A DNA stretch of 64,000 nt, from the NCBI GenBank assembly GCA_910586125.1, contig CAJUHP010000001.1, positions 202,192 through 266,191 of the forward strand. The letters are read 5' to 3'. The position numbers and the translations under genes were made by a program. This stretch comes from an uncultured Lachnospiraceae bacterium (GTDB lineage Bacteria > Bacillota > Clostridia > Lachnospirales > Lachnospiraceae). Every line of letters starts with the position of its first letter. Position 1 is the first letter of the stretch. Of this stretch, positions 51,128 to 59,673 are shown in pieces. The notes under the pieces were generated by a model, which worked only from the letters and a program-made list of their open reading frames with translations, did no database searches and was not told the origin of the DNA.

Positions 51128-52024
51128 TTAAAATTTCCGGCTGCTGGTGCTGTGACTGTGACCGCTGCTGCTGGTATGGCTGGTCGTATGGCTGCGCCCT
51201 CCGCCTCCGGAGTTCCCGCTGCTCTCGCTGGGTTTCGGTATCTTGCGCGTCACCACTGTGGTATTCACCTTCCGGTCCAAGCGGTCTCGCAGGCGCTCGC
51301 TCCCGGGCTTCACATAGACCCGCCCTCCCGGCGCTTTCTGGCTGCGGACCTGCAGAACCATCATTCCGGCTCCCGCCGCCCCGATCAACAGGCTCGCGCC
51401 CAGCCGCAGCAGAATGCTGCGGGCAGAAAACTTCTGCTGCATGGCGGCTTTCTTTGCCATTTCCCGCAGTTCTTTCTGGGAATATTCCACAAAGGTATCT
51501 GTAACCGGATCATAATAGCCGTTTCGGGCAACCTCATCGTTGGTTCCATATTCGATCACACTGTCCAAAAACGCCAGACAGGCCCCGTAATAATCGCCCT
51601 GCTTCATATACGGCATCAGCTCATAATCCAGAATATCATCCCGCTCTGCGTCCGTATACATTTCCTGAGCCATTCCTGCCGTGGAAATGCAGATCTCCCG
51701 GTTATCCATGTCAATCAGAAACAGAATACCGGATCCGTTCTCCTTCTCATAGCCGAAATGATGCGCATCGTAGTAGTCATCCGCATAGCTTTTCACATCT
51801 TTGCCTTCGGCGTCGTCTATCGTCACAATCACCACGTCCAGAGATACTCTGTCCGCGGCTTTTACCAGCTCGGCCTGCAGCTTCTCCTCCTCCTGATCCG
51901 TCAAAAGGCCGGCCTCATCGAAGATCTTTTCATCCAGCCCGCTGTAGCCGCACAGCAGCACAAACGCCAGAAAAAATAGAAACACCGGAACCGCCCGAAA
52001 ACCTGCCGCTCTCTTTTTTCTCAT
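51128..52024 (-). CDS. TPM domain membrane protein (YgcG-like)
   Basis: A 298-residue exported protein. The N-terminal signal or anchor helix (about 10-26) is followed by a TPM_phosphatase (Psb32/YgcG) domain at about 30-160, containing EAGLLTDQEEEKLQAELVK, LDVVIVTIDDAEGK and GILFLIDMDNREICISTAG. A second membrane helix (about 192-210) follows, then a basic linker and a Ser/His/Gly-rich tail. The tail resembles the low-complexity ends of YgcG proteins. It overlaps the upstream zinc-ribbon gene by 4 bases (ATGA), so the two products probably work together. Function is unknown; membrane or envelope quality control is a guess. Confidence 0.85.
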   Translation of the reverse strand: MRKKRAAGFRAVPVFLFFLAFVLLCGYSGLDEKIFDEAGLLTDQEEEKLQAELVKAADRVSLDVVIVTIDDAEGKDVKSYADDYYDAHHFGYEKENGSGILFLIDMDNREICISTAGMAQEMYTDAERDDILDYELMPYMKQGDYYGACLAFLDSVIEYGTNDEVARNGYYDPVTDTFVEYSQKELREMAKKAAMQQKFSARSILLRLGASLLIGAAGAGMMVLQVRSQKAPGGRVYVKPGSERLRDRLDRKVNTTVVTRKIPKPSESSGNSGGGGRSHTTSHTSSSGHSHSTSSRKF

Positions 52025-53130
52025 AGCATCAGACCTCCAATCCACGCCATCGCCATCAGCCCCGCAAAGGACAGACCGCTGATGATCCCAAACCATTTCG
52101 CCACCTTCCCGGCACTGATCGGCAGCCTTCCGTTCAGCTTACCGCTCTGGCCGTTCAGCGTAAAAGCATAATTCTGGTTCTGATAGCGATAATTCAGCAC
52201 CCAGACCGGCATCATCACATAATCCACCCGCTTCTCCTGAATCTGCACCCTCTGATCCACCACCTGAACCGATTCATAAGAATCAATGGTGCTGCGCGTC
52301 ATGCCGATCGCCGCCTCGCGGGCCCGGTTTTTTGCTCTGCCCTGCAGACTGTCACTGGAAAAATTATACTTTTCCGCCTGGTAGCCGGCCAGATAGGCCA
52401 TATCAAACGCTTTCAATTGCGTGTAGTCATACGGTTCCAGACTCTCCATAACCGAATCTTCCATCCGTTCTGAGGCGTCCACCGGAACTCTTTCAAAATC
52501 GGTGTCCATGCTGCGGTACACGCTGAAGTGATCGGTATATATGTATTCCGTATCGCCGCGCCGCATCCTGCGGCTTCTCGTCGCTCTGGCCCGCATCGCC
52601 ACGTTGACATGATAATCATAAAGCCAGTAAGGGACGTACATACCGGTTATCTTCTCTATGGTATTTCTTGACGTAAACTCCTTAGGCGTCAGAAGACCGT
52701 GCCGCGTCCATTTCAAAAACCGCTCCACCGCCTGTTCCTTCGTGATCTGAAACGGAAGCACCGCTTTCGGCTTTATCACTCCGCTCATCCGGTCCGCGAT
52801 CAGGCCGGGATTTCCGCAAAAGGAACAGATTACCGCAGCCGTATGTTCATCCGTCATCAATTCCGCGCCGCAGCTTGGACAGTGATACATCTGCATCTGC
52901 ACGGTCTGCTCTTCCTCCCGGCTCCCGCTCCGGATATAGGTGTCCTCCCCCAAAGGAGCCTCCTCGTCCTCGTCCGCTTCCGCTTCCGCCTGCCCGCTGT
53001 CTGAGCCATACTGCCGCTCGTATTCCTCCACCGGTATTTCCCGGCCGCAGCTTTCACAATTCAGCTTTCCGCTCTTGCCGTCGAACGCCATGGCAGCTCC
53101 GCAATCCGGACATTTATAAGTAACAACCAT
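52021..53130 (-). CDS. zinc-ribbon membrane protein
   Basis: A 369-residue protein with two N-terminal zinc ribbons: YKCPDCGAAM ... NCESCGREI (about 6-32) and a second at about 82-110 (YHCPSCGAEL ... ICSFCGNPG), split by an acidic Glu/Asp linker. A conserved ~200-residue beta-rich domain follows (PYWLYDYHVNVAMRARATR), with one membrane helix at the very C-terminus (GIISGLSFAGLMAMAWIG). The pattern fits a conserved Firmicute family of tail-anchored zinc-ribbon proteins often paired with TPM proteins. It is translationally coupled to the TPM gene. I chose the ATG at 53130, as it starts directly before the first ribbon. Confidence 0.83.
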   Translation of the reverse strand: MVVTYKCPDCGAAMAFDGKSGKLNCESCGREIPVEEYERQYGSDSGQAEAEADEDEEAPLGEDTYIRSGSREEEQTVQMQMYHCPSCGAELMTDEHTAAVICSFCGNPGLIADRMSGVIKPKAVLPFQITKEQAVERFLKWTRHGLLTPKEFTSRNTIEKITGMYVPYWLYDYHVNVAMRARATRSRRMRRGDTEYIYTDHFSVYRSMDTDFERVPVDASERMEDSVMESLEPYDYTQLKAFDMAYLAGYQAEKYNFSSDSLQGRAKNRAREAAIGMTRSTIDSYESVQVVDQRVQIQEKRVDYVMMPVWVLNYRYQNQNYAFTLNGQSGKLNGRLPISAGKVAKWFGIISGLSFAGLMAMAWIGGLML

Positions 53131-53259
53131 AAAACCATCCCTCTTTTCCGACCCTGTCTGCAATAAGATGGGTCTTTTCTATTTTAGCAAATCAGGAGGA
53201 AAAAGTCTATAGTATGGAGAAAGATGCCGCTCTTCTTCCTTGCCGTTGCGTCAAGAAAA

Positions 53260-53358
53260 GGAGCTGCCGCAAAACACAGATAAAACACAAAATATGGCTG
53301 TGCCAGCTCGCACATGGCTCCCCTATTTTGTATAAAATCTTTGTTCTGCAACAGCCCC
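53260..53358 (-). repeat. hairpin repeat element C
   Basis: About 98 bp with outer arms GGAGCTGCCGCAAAACA and TTGTTCTGCAACAGCCCC (imperfect complement) and an inner perfect stem ACAAAATA/TATTTTGT. On the minus strand it ends in CCTTTTCTTG. It lies about 100 bases after the sortase gene and matches elements A and B in layout and arm sequence. Confidence 0.6.
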
Positions 53359-53460
53359 GGTTCCCTCTTCCCGTATGTCAGCCAAAGACCAGATACAGCC
53401 CCAAAAGAACGGCAATCACCAAAAGCGCAGCCAGAACAGTCAGATCCCGGTTCCGTTTGT

Positions 53461-54408
53461 TCATTCTGCTTCCTCCTGGCTTGTCTCTGCAGCCTCCGTT
53501 GTTTCCTCCGGCAGCTCCGGAAAATAAAGGGCCTCTTCCACCAGCCGTCCCACCACCAGATAGCGGTTTTCATCCATCCTCTGGTTGTTGGCGTCGCGGA
53601 TACAGGTGGAAAGAATCAACAGTTTATCCGTCTCTTCCAGCTCTACATCCGCAAGAACATGGCTTCGCTTATCTTCGCTGCACGCTTCTACACTGTCCCA
53701 GAATTCGCTCATTCCCTGATAGGAAGAGATATCAAACTTATACGGGACATAGTCGTCGGTATATTTAACCGCCGCCAGCACTTCATAGGTCAGCCGCTTT
53801 GTGGGTGTATACATAACAATCTGACGGTTTTCCTCGAAAAATTCTCCGTCCTCAAAGCGGTGCAGGCTTCCGAACATCCGGTCCCTGCTCAAATTATGTC
53901 CGTAAAGAACGGTCAGATAATCGGAGTAATCCATCTTGTTGCACTGGTTGGAATAGATACAGCCCGGATACCCCTGCGAATGATTCAGGTTGTGGTCCAG
54001 ATAGTAATTGTCCTTGCTGCTCTGCAGCACGGGATAATCCACAGCAGTACCCGGCACATATATCCAGGAGTAAATATCTTTATTTTTTTCCTCCAGCGCG
54101 TCAAAGTCCTGCACCGGCTCACAGAAAATCAGCTCCTGCTTGGTCTCGGATTCCGATTCCGGTTCTGTCGTTGTCTCCTGCGTTGTGGGAGCAGGCGTCG
54201 TCTCAGCCGGCGTTGTCTCCTCATGGGTTGACTCCGCCTGCGCGCGCAGCGATTCGTACATCTCCTCGTTCTGTTGTTCCTGTATATATTCCCGCAGCAT
54301 ATAAAAGCCGCAGCATCCCGCAACAACCGCAAACAGCCCCGCAAGGATCAGGTTGCGTGCCAATTGTTTATTACGGCGTTTCTTTCTGTCTTCTGCACTC
54401 ATTTTCAT
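53461..54408 (-). CDS. class B-type sortase (copy 1)
   Basis: Membrane-anchored transpeptidase of 315 residues that attaches surface proteins to the wall or joins pilins. An N-terminal basic segment and a single helix (about 18-36) precede a Thr/Glu/Pro-rich spacer. The sortase fold carries His171 (LYGHNLSRDRMFGSL) and Cys269 (LILSTCIRDANNQR) with the downstream Arg. The internal helix and spacing are of the SrtB type. A second ATG two codons later has better ribosome-site spacing and may be the real start. It follows the LCP gene by 6 bases and the sortase-substrate gene one step earlier, suggesting a dedicated substrate-sortase pair. Confidence 0.92.
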   Translation of the reverse strand: MKMSAEDRKKRRNKQLARNLILAGLFAVVAGCCGFYMLREYIQEQQNEEMYESLRAQAESTHEETTPAETTPAPTTQETTTEPESESETKQELIFCEPVQDFDALEEKNKDIYSWIYVPGTAVDYPVLQSSKDNYYLDHNLNHSQGYPGCIYSNQCNKMDYSDYLTVLYGHNLSRDRMFGSLHRFEDGEFFEENRQIVMYTPTKRLTYEVLAAVKYTDDYVPYKFDISSYQGMSEFWDSVEACSEDKRSHVLADVELEETDKLLILSTCIRDANNQRMDENRYLVVGRLVEEALYFPELPEETTEAAETSQEEAE

Positions 54409-54414
54409 CTATCC

Positions 54415-55659
54415 TCATGACTCTATTTCATAAAACATCCGAATGACCCCCGCGCGGACCGCCAGTTCATCCAGATAGTACTCCTCATACTTCTCGCCCT
54501 GCTCTATCGTTCCCGGCAAAACCCAGATATTGTCCTCTGAAAACTGGCAGGACAGCGCCTGAAGCAGCAAATATGTAATATCGGCTTCGTTTAAATCTGT
54601 CTCAAAATTCCCTTCCAGTTCTTTTAAAAGATCCAGCACAATCTGTACGTTGCCGGCCAGAGCGCTCTTCGCCTGCGATGCGAACGCTTTCAGATACGTT
54701 TTCTGCCGCATCAGCCTGTCGTACGCGCTTCCTTCCTTTTTTGCATCCCGGCTCCGGATAAAACGCAGAACCTGATTCCCTTTCAGCCGTACGGTTTTCC
54801 CTTTTTTAAACGCACGGTCATAGCGGGTATAGTCCTCCTCCATTGTCACTTCCACGCCGCCGACGGCGTCGTTGATCGCCGGTATGGTATTCATATTCAG
54901 AGCGACATAGCCGTAAATCGGAATTCCCCCCAGCATAGTGCATACCTGCTCTTTCATCAGTTCGCAGCTCTGTTTCTGACCGTCCCCATACGCATACTGC
55001 AGCGAAATCTGTCCCTGCTGCACTCCCAGATATTCACCCTGGCCATTATATTTTTCCAGCGATACCATCGTATCTCTGTGAACTGCAATCAGACGCAATT
55101 CCTGGGAATCCATATCCAGCGAAGCCACAAAAATCGTGTCGGCCTGGCCGACGCTGTTCGAGGAGTGATCCCGCTCCGACATAGCCGTATCCTTGTCGAT
55201 TCCCATCACCAGGATATTGATCGTATTCTCCTTATAGCGGTAAACCCGGTCTGTGTTCCGGTCGGCCTCGTCTACCGTATCCCCCTCCAGCCAGCCCTCA
55301 ATCCCTTCCAAATGCGCCTGTTCCCGCTCGGTCAGAACGATACGGTCACTCACCGCATTTTTCATCCGGTTCTTGCGCTGTCCGTCCCACTGCACATACA
55401 AAATGGCGCCCACGGCCAGCAGCACAAGCAAAACGGCCAGCAAAACCAGCATAATCTTCTTTTTCTTGGATTTCCTGCCGCCTGCCCGTTTTCTTTCTTT
55501 GCGTATGTTTTTGGTGTCTTCCGCCGTTTTATTCTTCTGCGGTTTTGGCCCGTTCGGCTTTTTTTCGCGCTCTTTCTTTTGGGAGGGCGTCAGTTGTTCG
55601 GGTTGCCGCTGTTGCTCCATCGTATTCTCCTTCATTCCTGTCATTGCCGCCGCGTCCAT
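54415..55659 (-). CDS. LytR-CpsA-Psr (LCP) family protein
   Basis: Membrane-bound phosphotransferase of 414 residues that transfers undecaprenyl-linked glycopolymers (teichoic acid or capsule) to peptidoglycan. A charged Lys/Arg/Glu-rich cytoplasmic tail (1-~70) and a helix (about 70-88) precede the LCP catalytic domain. That domain has INILVMGIDKD, LRLIAVHRDTMV and VGGVEVTMEEDYTRYDRAFKKGK with the conserved acidic/Arg residues, then VLRFIRSRDAKKEGSAYDR. The ATG at 55659 follows AGGAGG. Its location between a sortase substrate and a sortase is notable and suggests coordinated envelope assembly. Confidence 0.93.
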   Translation of the reverse strand: MDAAAMTGMKENTMEQQRQPEQLTPSQKKEREKKPNGPKPQKNKTAEDTKNIRKERKRAGGRKSKKKKIMLVLLAVLLVLLAVGAILYVQWDGQRKNRMKNAVSDRIVLTEREQAHLEGIEGWLEGDTVDEADRNTDRVYRYKENTINILVMGIDKDTAMSERDHSSNSVGQADTIFVASLDMDSQELRLIAVHRDTMVSLEKYNGQGEYLGVQQGQISLQYAYGDGQKQSCELMKEQVCTMLGGIPIYGYVALNMNTIPAINDAVGGVEVTMEEDYTRYDRAFKKGKTVRLKGNQVLRFIRSRDAKKEGSAYDRLMRQKTYLKAFASQAKSALAGNVQIVLDLLKELEGNFETDLNEADITYLLLQALSCQFSEDNIWVLPGTIEQGEKYEEYYLDELAVRAGVIRMFYEIES

Positions 55660-55703
55660 TTCAATACCTCCTGGCAGACTGCGGCAAAGGGCTTGATAGA
55701 AAG

Positions 55704-55733
55704 AAGGCTATATGCCCTGTGACATATAGCCTT
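55704..55733 (-). terminator. hairpin after the sortase-substrate gene
   Basis: AAGGCTATATG (55704-55714) and CATATAGCCTT (55723-55733) form a perfect 11-bp stem with an 8-base loop. It is followed on the minus strand by CTTTCTATC, a weak T-tract. It lies between the substrate gene and the LCP gene and probably attenuates read-through so that the surface protein is made in excess. Confidence 0.6.
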
Positions 55734-55759
55734 TCTGTTCTTGTAACCGGGACGCTTAC

Positions 55760-56437
55760 TTATCTCGCGTTACCAAAGCACTTCTTGCCATACCAGGCAG
55801 CTCCGCCTAAAGCCATGACAAACATTGCAACCAACACGGCATTGCTGCCTACGCCGGTGTTCGGGGACTTTCCAGGAGCGGTGCTGGTGCTGCCGCTCGT
55901 TCCCTGCGTCGTGGTAGTGGAGTTTGTGGAAGAAGAAGCAGCCTTCTCCGGAACGGTAACAACGTATACAACAGGGGAGAAAGAGGTGAATGTTGCGGTG
56001 ATCGCACCATCCTTAGCCGATGCGGCCAGTCTCTCCCAGTTACCGGAGGCGGTCAGATGGTAAACGATAATGTTATCGCTGGCAACTACGTTCGCCTTGA
56101 AGGTAACGGTTGCTTTTCCGCCGGTATATCCTGCAGGCGCCTGAACATCTGCCGTACCGCTGTTTACGATCTTCTGATCCTTCACCGCGGCGCCAGCCTG
56201 TGCCCGAACCAGATCCGCAATCGCATCGATCCCCGGTGCAGCCTCTCCGCCAAAAGCAGCAGTCCATGCCTCTTTCTGCTTTGCTTCCATCGCATCTACC
56301 TTTACGTCAGACACTTCCACTTCCACAACAGCCTCTGTCTCATTGTCCGTTTCCGGGCTGTTCGCAGCCAGTGCCGTTGCTCCCATGCTCAGGCACATCA
56401 CTGTTGCCAACACAGCCGAGATTACTCTCTTTTTCAT
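55760..56437 (-). CDS. sortase-substrate surface protein
   Basis: Exported 225-residue protein: a signal peptide (MKKRVISAVLATVMCLSMGA, cut near AALA), a ~150-residue domain of unknown fold with alternating beta-rich text (PAGYTGGKATVTFKANVVAS, WERLAASAKDGAITATFTSF), and a Ser/Thr/Gly-rich wall-spanning linker. The sorting signal is KSPNTGVGSNAVL, with SPNTG in the LPXTG position, followed by a hydrophobic helix and a basic tail (KKCFGNAR). AGGAGG precedes the ATG. It is the first gene of a three-gene unit with LCP and sortase genes, so that sortase is the likely anchor enzyme. Confidence 0.88.
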   Translation of the reverse strand: MKKRVISAVLATVMCLSMGATALAANSPETDNETEAVVEVEVSDVKVDAMEAKQKEAWTAAFGGEAAPGIDAIADLVRAQAGAAVKDQKIVNSGTADVQAPAGYTGGKATVTFKANVVASDNIIVYHLTASGNWERLAASAKDGAITATFTSFSPVVYVVTVPEKAASSSTNSTTTTQGTSGSTSTAPGKSPNTGVGSNAVLVAMFVMALGGAAWYGKKCFGNAR

Positions 56438-56565
56438 TCTACTTCCTCCTAAAATGATATTGTTTTTTTTCCACTGACAGTTACTTTTGAACAGGGACGA
56501 GAATGGCGAGCACATAATGCCCCTCCCATCTTGTCCAAAATGTATCGGTCAGCAAGAATAAGATT

Positions 56566-56595
56566 ATTCTACCCTTCCTTTCCCCGTTTTGTCAA
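56566..56595 (-). promoter_or_regulatory. promoter of the surface protein-LCP-sortase operon
   Basis: TTGACA (56590-56595), an 18-base spacer and TAGAAT (56566-56571) on the minus strand. It implies a ~120-base untranslated leader before the ATG at 56437. Confidence 0.75.
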
Positions 56596-57189
56596 TACCT
56601 ATTTTCATCTTTTTAATTTCCAGATTAATGGATCGTTCACATTTTACAAAATATCCAACATCTTTTGCATCACGCCTGGAAATCTTTTCTATATATTACA
56701 AAAAATTCTCCCTCAATTCGACTAAATCTGACAGAATCAACGATTGTTACATGATATAGCAAATAAAAGAGGCACAAAATCCCTCCCAAACCAAAAGGAA
56801 TTTATACCCCTTGTACTGCCTCTTTTGTTTTGTTTTCACAGTTCCAAATCGCATGCAATAATTCCGAACGACTCCTGTTTTGTTTTTTAATTTTAAACAG
56901 ATCGCCCTATTCTTTTTCAATATTTCCGCCTTTTTGATACACTGCAAATTTGTATAGCCGCCAATCCGATTATGGTTTGTTCTCTTAATTGTTTGTCCTC
57001 CCCCCCCGGCAAATGGACATTTTGTGCTTTCCCTTTATATAATATAATTAGGAAAAAACAAAACGGCAGCTTCTTGTTTTCGTCCAGGCTTCGCCCATAC
57101 TCCTCCAAGCTCCATTCATACTTTGTTTACATTCGTTTCAAAAAATGTTTTCAAACTCCACAATTTTTCTTCATCTTTCCCTTTTATAG
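56596..57189. other. AT-rich non-coding region
   Basis: No gene with a ribosome site is seen here. It holds an inverted repeat AAAAGAGGCA (56765-56774)/TGCCTCTTTT (56817-56826) whose stem is flanked by T-runs on both strands, so it can act as a bidirectional terminator. Short frames present have no coding character. Confidence 0.5.
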
Positions 57190-57271
57190 TAGAATCATAA
57201 CAAATGCTTATCATCTTTTTATGTTTTTCATAATTGAGCTGATTTGCAGCATCAGCTCTCCTCCCTTTTTT
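57190..57271 (+). ncRNA. candidate small RNA unit 1
   Basis: A promoter-like TAGAAT (57190-57195), with TTCTTC 17 bases upstream, is followed by AT-rich sequence ending TTTTTCATAAT. A hairpin GAGCTGAT (57236-57243)/ATCAGCTC (57251-57258) comes next, then CTCCTCCC and T6. The unit would give a ~65-base RNA with no reading frame. It is repeated in altered form at 57418. The tail CTCCTCCC could pair with Shine-Dalgarno sequences. Confidence 0.45.
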
Positions 57272-57284
57272 GTTTTATTTTATG

Positions 57285-57321
57285 AAAAAGGAACCGTTTC
57301 TCGTCAAAACGGTTCCTTTTT
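57285..57321. terminator. strong bidirectional terminator between small RNA units
   Basis: A perfect 15-bp stem, AAAAAGGAACCGTTT (57285-57299) with AAACGGTTCCTTTTT (57307-57321) and a 7-base loop. T-runs lie at both ends, so it stops transcription from either side. Confidence 0.8.
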
Positions 57322-57417
57322 CGTATCCACTTTTGCCGCTGTCTGTGTTCATAAACTGTTCATACAACATTTAACAACCCTTCATATGGTTTCCATTTTT
57401 TCGTCACTTTTCTTCGG

Positions 57418-57523
57418 TAGAATAAGAATTACCAAAAACAGATAAGCAACACCAACACAGACGCATTTCTTCTATTTTTTCATAATCGGGCTGACCGGTA
57501 AGATCAGCCCGCCTCCTTTTTTT
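57418..57523 (+). ncRNA. candidate small RNA unit 2
   Basis: Same plan as unit 1: TAGAAT (57418-57423), AT-rich body, TTTTTTCATAATC, hairpin CGGGCTGA (57487-57494)/TCAGCCCG (57504-57511), then CCTCC and a run of seven T ending at 57523. It ends 10 bases before the stop of the convergent glutamine synthetase gene. No open frame is present. Predicted length is about 95 bases. Confidence 0.45.
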
Positions 57524-57533
57524 AGGAGAGATC

Positions 57534-59648
57534 TCAGACCTCAAAAATCAGGTCGCCGTAGGACGGCATGGGCCAGTATCTTTTATCCACAAGCATTTCC
57601 AATTGATCCACAGGTCTTCGCAGGTCCGCCATGGCCGGGACTACCTCATCTTTATAAAAATGAGCCAGTTCCTTCTTGTCGGTCAAAGCCGCGGCTGCCA
57701 ACTGTTTTTCTTTCAGAGCGGACAGCGCCAGCTTGGAGTCGGACAAAAGCGCGCTGACCTCCAAGAGAAGCTCCTGCTGCACGCTGGTGTCGGCCAGCGG
57801 GCAGGCGGACGCTACCTGATTGATCGAGGAGGCGAGCTGCGTTGTGTAGGAGATCACCGCCGGAATGATCTGCTTGGTCGCCATATCAATCATGGTCAGC
57901 GCTTCGATATTCATCGCCTTATCGTACATCTCATAGAGCACTTCTTCGCGGGATTCCAGCTCTGCGCGGGTAAAAATGCCGAACTTCTCAAACAGAGCTG
58001 CCGACTTTTTCGTCGTCAGCGCCGCCGTGGCATCCACCATGGAACGGATATTGGGCAGACCGCGTCTCGCCGCCTCTTCCACCCACAGCTCGGAATAGCC
58101 GTTCCCATTAAAAATGATTCTCTGATGTTCGCTCATGTATTTCTTAATCAAATCATGAACGGCCGTGTCAAAGTCCGCGGCTGCCTCCAGTTCGTCGGCT
58201 GCCTCGCAGAACGCCTCGGCCACGATGGCGTTCAGCGTAGTATTGGGATCGGCTATGGAATCGGAGGATCCCACCATGCGGAATTCAAATTTATTGCCGG
58301 TAAAGGCGAACGGCGACGTCCGGTTGCGGTCCGTGGCGTCCCTGGCCAGCACGGGCAGGCTGTGAACGCCGGTATTGAGCTTTCCGCCCCGCAGGGAGGA
58401 GGTAGCCTCCCCGGTCTCCACCAACTGTTTTACCACATCCTCTAGCTGCGCGCCCAAAAAAATCGAGATGATAGCCGGAGGGGCCTCGTTGGCTCCCAGA
58501 CGGTGATCGTTGCCCACGTTGGAGGCCGACTGGCGAAGCAGATCCGCATGGATATCGATCCCCTTCATGATGCAGGCCAGCACCAAAAGAAATTGTATGT
58601 TTTCGTGAGGCGTTTTGCCGGGGTCTAACATGTTGATGCCGGTGTCTGAAATCAAGGACCAGTTGTCATGTTTGCCGGAGCCGTTGACCCCGGCAAAGGG
58701 TTTTTCATGGAGCAGGCAGGTCATGCCGTGGCGGCCCGCCACCTTTTTCATGGTTTCCATCACCAGTTGGTTGTGATCGACCGCAACATTGGCCTCCTCA
58801 TAGATCGGGGCCAGCTCATGCTGAGCCGGCGCCACCTCATTGTGCTGTGTCTTGGCCGGAATCCCCAGTTTCCAGAGCTCCAGATTCAGGTCTTTCATAT
58901 AGGCGCCGACGCGCTCCCGTATCGTGCCAAAGTAATGATCCTCCAGCTCCTGCCCCTTGGGCGCCGGAGCGCCGAACAGCGTGCGGCCTGCATAGATCAG
59001 ATCTTTTCTCTGCAGGTATTTCTCCCGGTCTATCAGAAAATACTCCTGCTCCGCCCCCACGGACGGCGTGACTTTCGCCGCCGTCGTATTGCCGAACAGC
59101 CTAAGAATCCGCAGCGCCTGTTCGCTCAAAGCTTCCATGGATCGAAGCAGCGGCGTCTTTTTATCCAGCGCCTCTCCGGTGTAGGAGCAGAACGCTGTGG
59201 GGATGCACAGAATTACGCCGGTGGCGTCCTCTTTTAAGAAAGCGGGGGAAGTGCAGTCCCATGCCGTGTATCCCCTGGCTTCAAACGTGGCCCGCAGGCC
59301 GCCGGAAGGGAAGGAGGAGGCGTCAGGCTCTCCCTTGATCAACTCTTTGCCGGAAAATTCCAGCAGCGTTTTTCCGTTTTTCGGCGCGGTGACAAAGGAG
59401 TCATGCTTTTCGGCTGTGATGCCGGTCAGCGGCTGAAACCAGTGCGTATAGTGGGTCGCCCCCCGCTCCACCGCCCAGTCTTTCATGGCATTCGCTACTA
59501 CGTCGGCTGTCGCCGGCGACATCTCCGCCCCTGTCTCAATGGTTTTCTTCATCTCCGCATAGATCTTTTTCGGCAGACGCTCCCGCATGACGGAATCGCT
59601 GAATACGTCCGAGCCGAAGATCTCCGTTACATTGACTGTTTCGCTCAT
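57534..59648 (-). CDS. glnN: glutamine synthetase type III
   Basis: ATP-dependent synthesis of glutamine from glutamate and ammonia by the large GSIII type, 704 residues, which forms a dodecamer. Recognisable GSIII text includes ATHYTHWFQPLTGITAEKHD, PTAFCSYTGEALDKKTPLLR, GAEQEYFLI and QHNEVAPAQHELAPIYEEAN. KPFAGVNGSGKHDNWS near the active site and NRTSPFAFTGNKFEFR are also present. I chose the ATG at 59648, giving MSETVNVTEIFGSDVFSD as in the family. GSIII is common in gut Bacteroidetes and Clostridia and often replaces or backs up GlnA. Two candidate small RNA units converge on its 3' end. Confidence 0.95.
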   Translation of the reverse strand: MSETVNVTEIFGSDVFSDSVMRERLPKKIYAEMKKTIETGAEMSPATADVVANAMKDWAVERGATHYTHWFQPLTGITAEKHDSFVTAPKNGKTLLEFSGKELIKGEPDASSFPSGGLRATFEARGYTAWDCTSPAFLKEDATGVILCIPTAFCSYTGEALDKKTPLLRSMEALSEQALRILRLFGNTTAAKVTPSVGAEQEYFLIDREKYLQRKDLIYAGRTLFGAPAPKGQELEDHYFGTIRERVGAYMKDLNLELWKLGIPAKTQHNEVAPAQHELAPIYEEANVAVDHNQLVMETMKKVAGRHGMTCLLHEKPFAGVNGSGKHDNWSLISDTGINMLDPGKTPHENIQFLLVLACIMKGIDIHADLLRQSASNVGNDHRLGANEAPPAIISIFLGAQLEDVVKQLVETGEATSSLRGGKLNTGVHSLPVLARDATDRNRTSPFAFTGNKFEFRMVGSSDSIADPNTTLNAIVAEAFCEAADELEAAADFDTAVHDLIKKYMSEHQRIIFNGNGYSELWVEEAARRGLPNIRSMVDATAALTTKKSAALFEKFGIFTRAELESREEVLYEMYDKAMNIEALTMIDMATKQIIPAVISYTTQLASSINQVASACPLADTSVQQELLLEVSALLSDSKLALSALKEKQLAAAALTDKKELAHFYKDEVVPAMADLRRPVDQLEMLVDKRYWPMPSYGDLIFEV

Positions 59649-59673
59649 CGTTCTCTGTCCACTCCTTCTGTTT

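Noticed and set aside
56747..57108. Two short minus-strand frames of 66 and 63 codons in the AT-rich gap
   Set aside because: Lys/Cys-rich random-looking text crossing terminator hairpins, with no ribosome sites.
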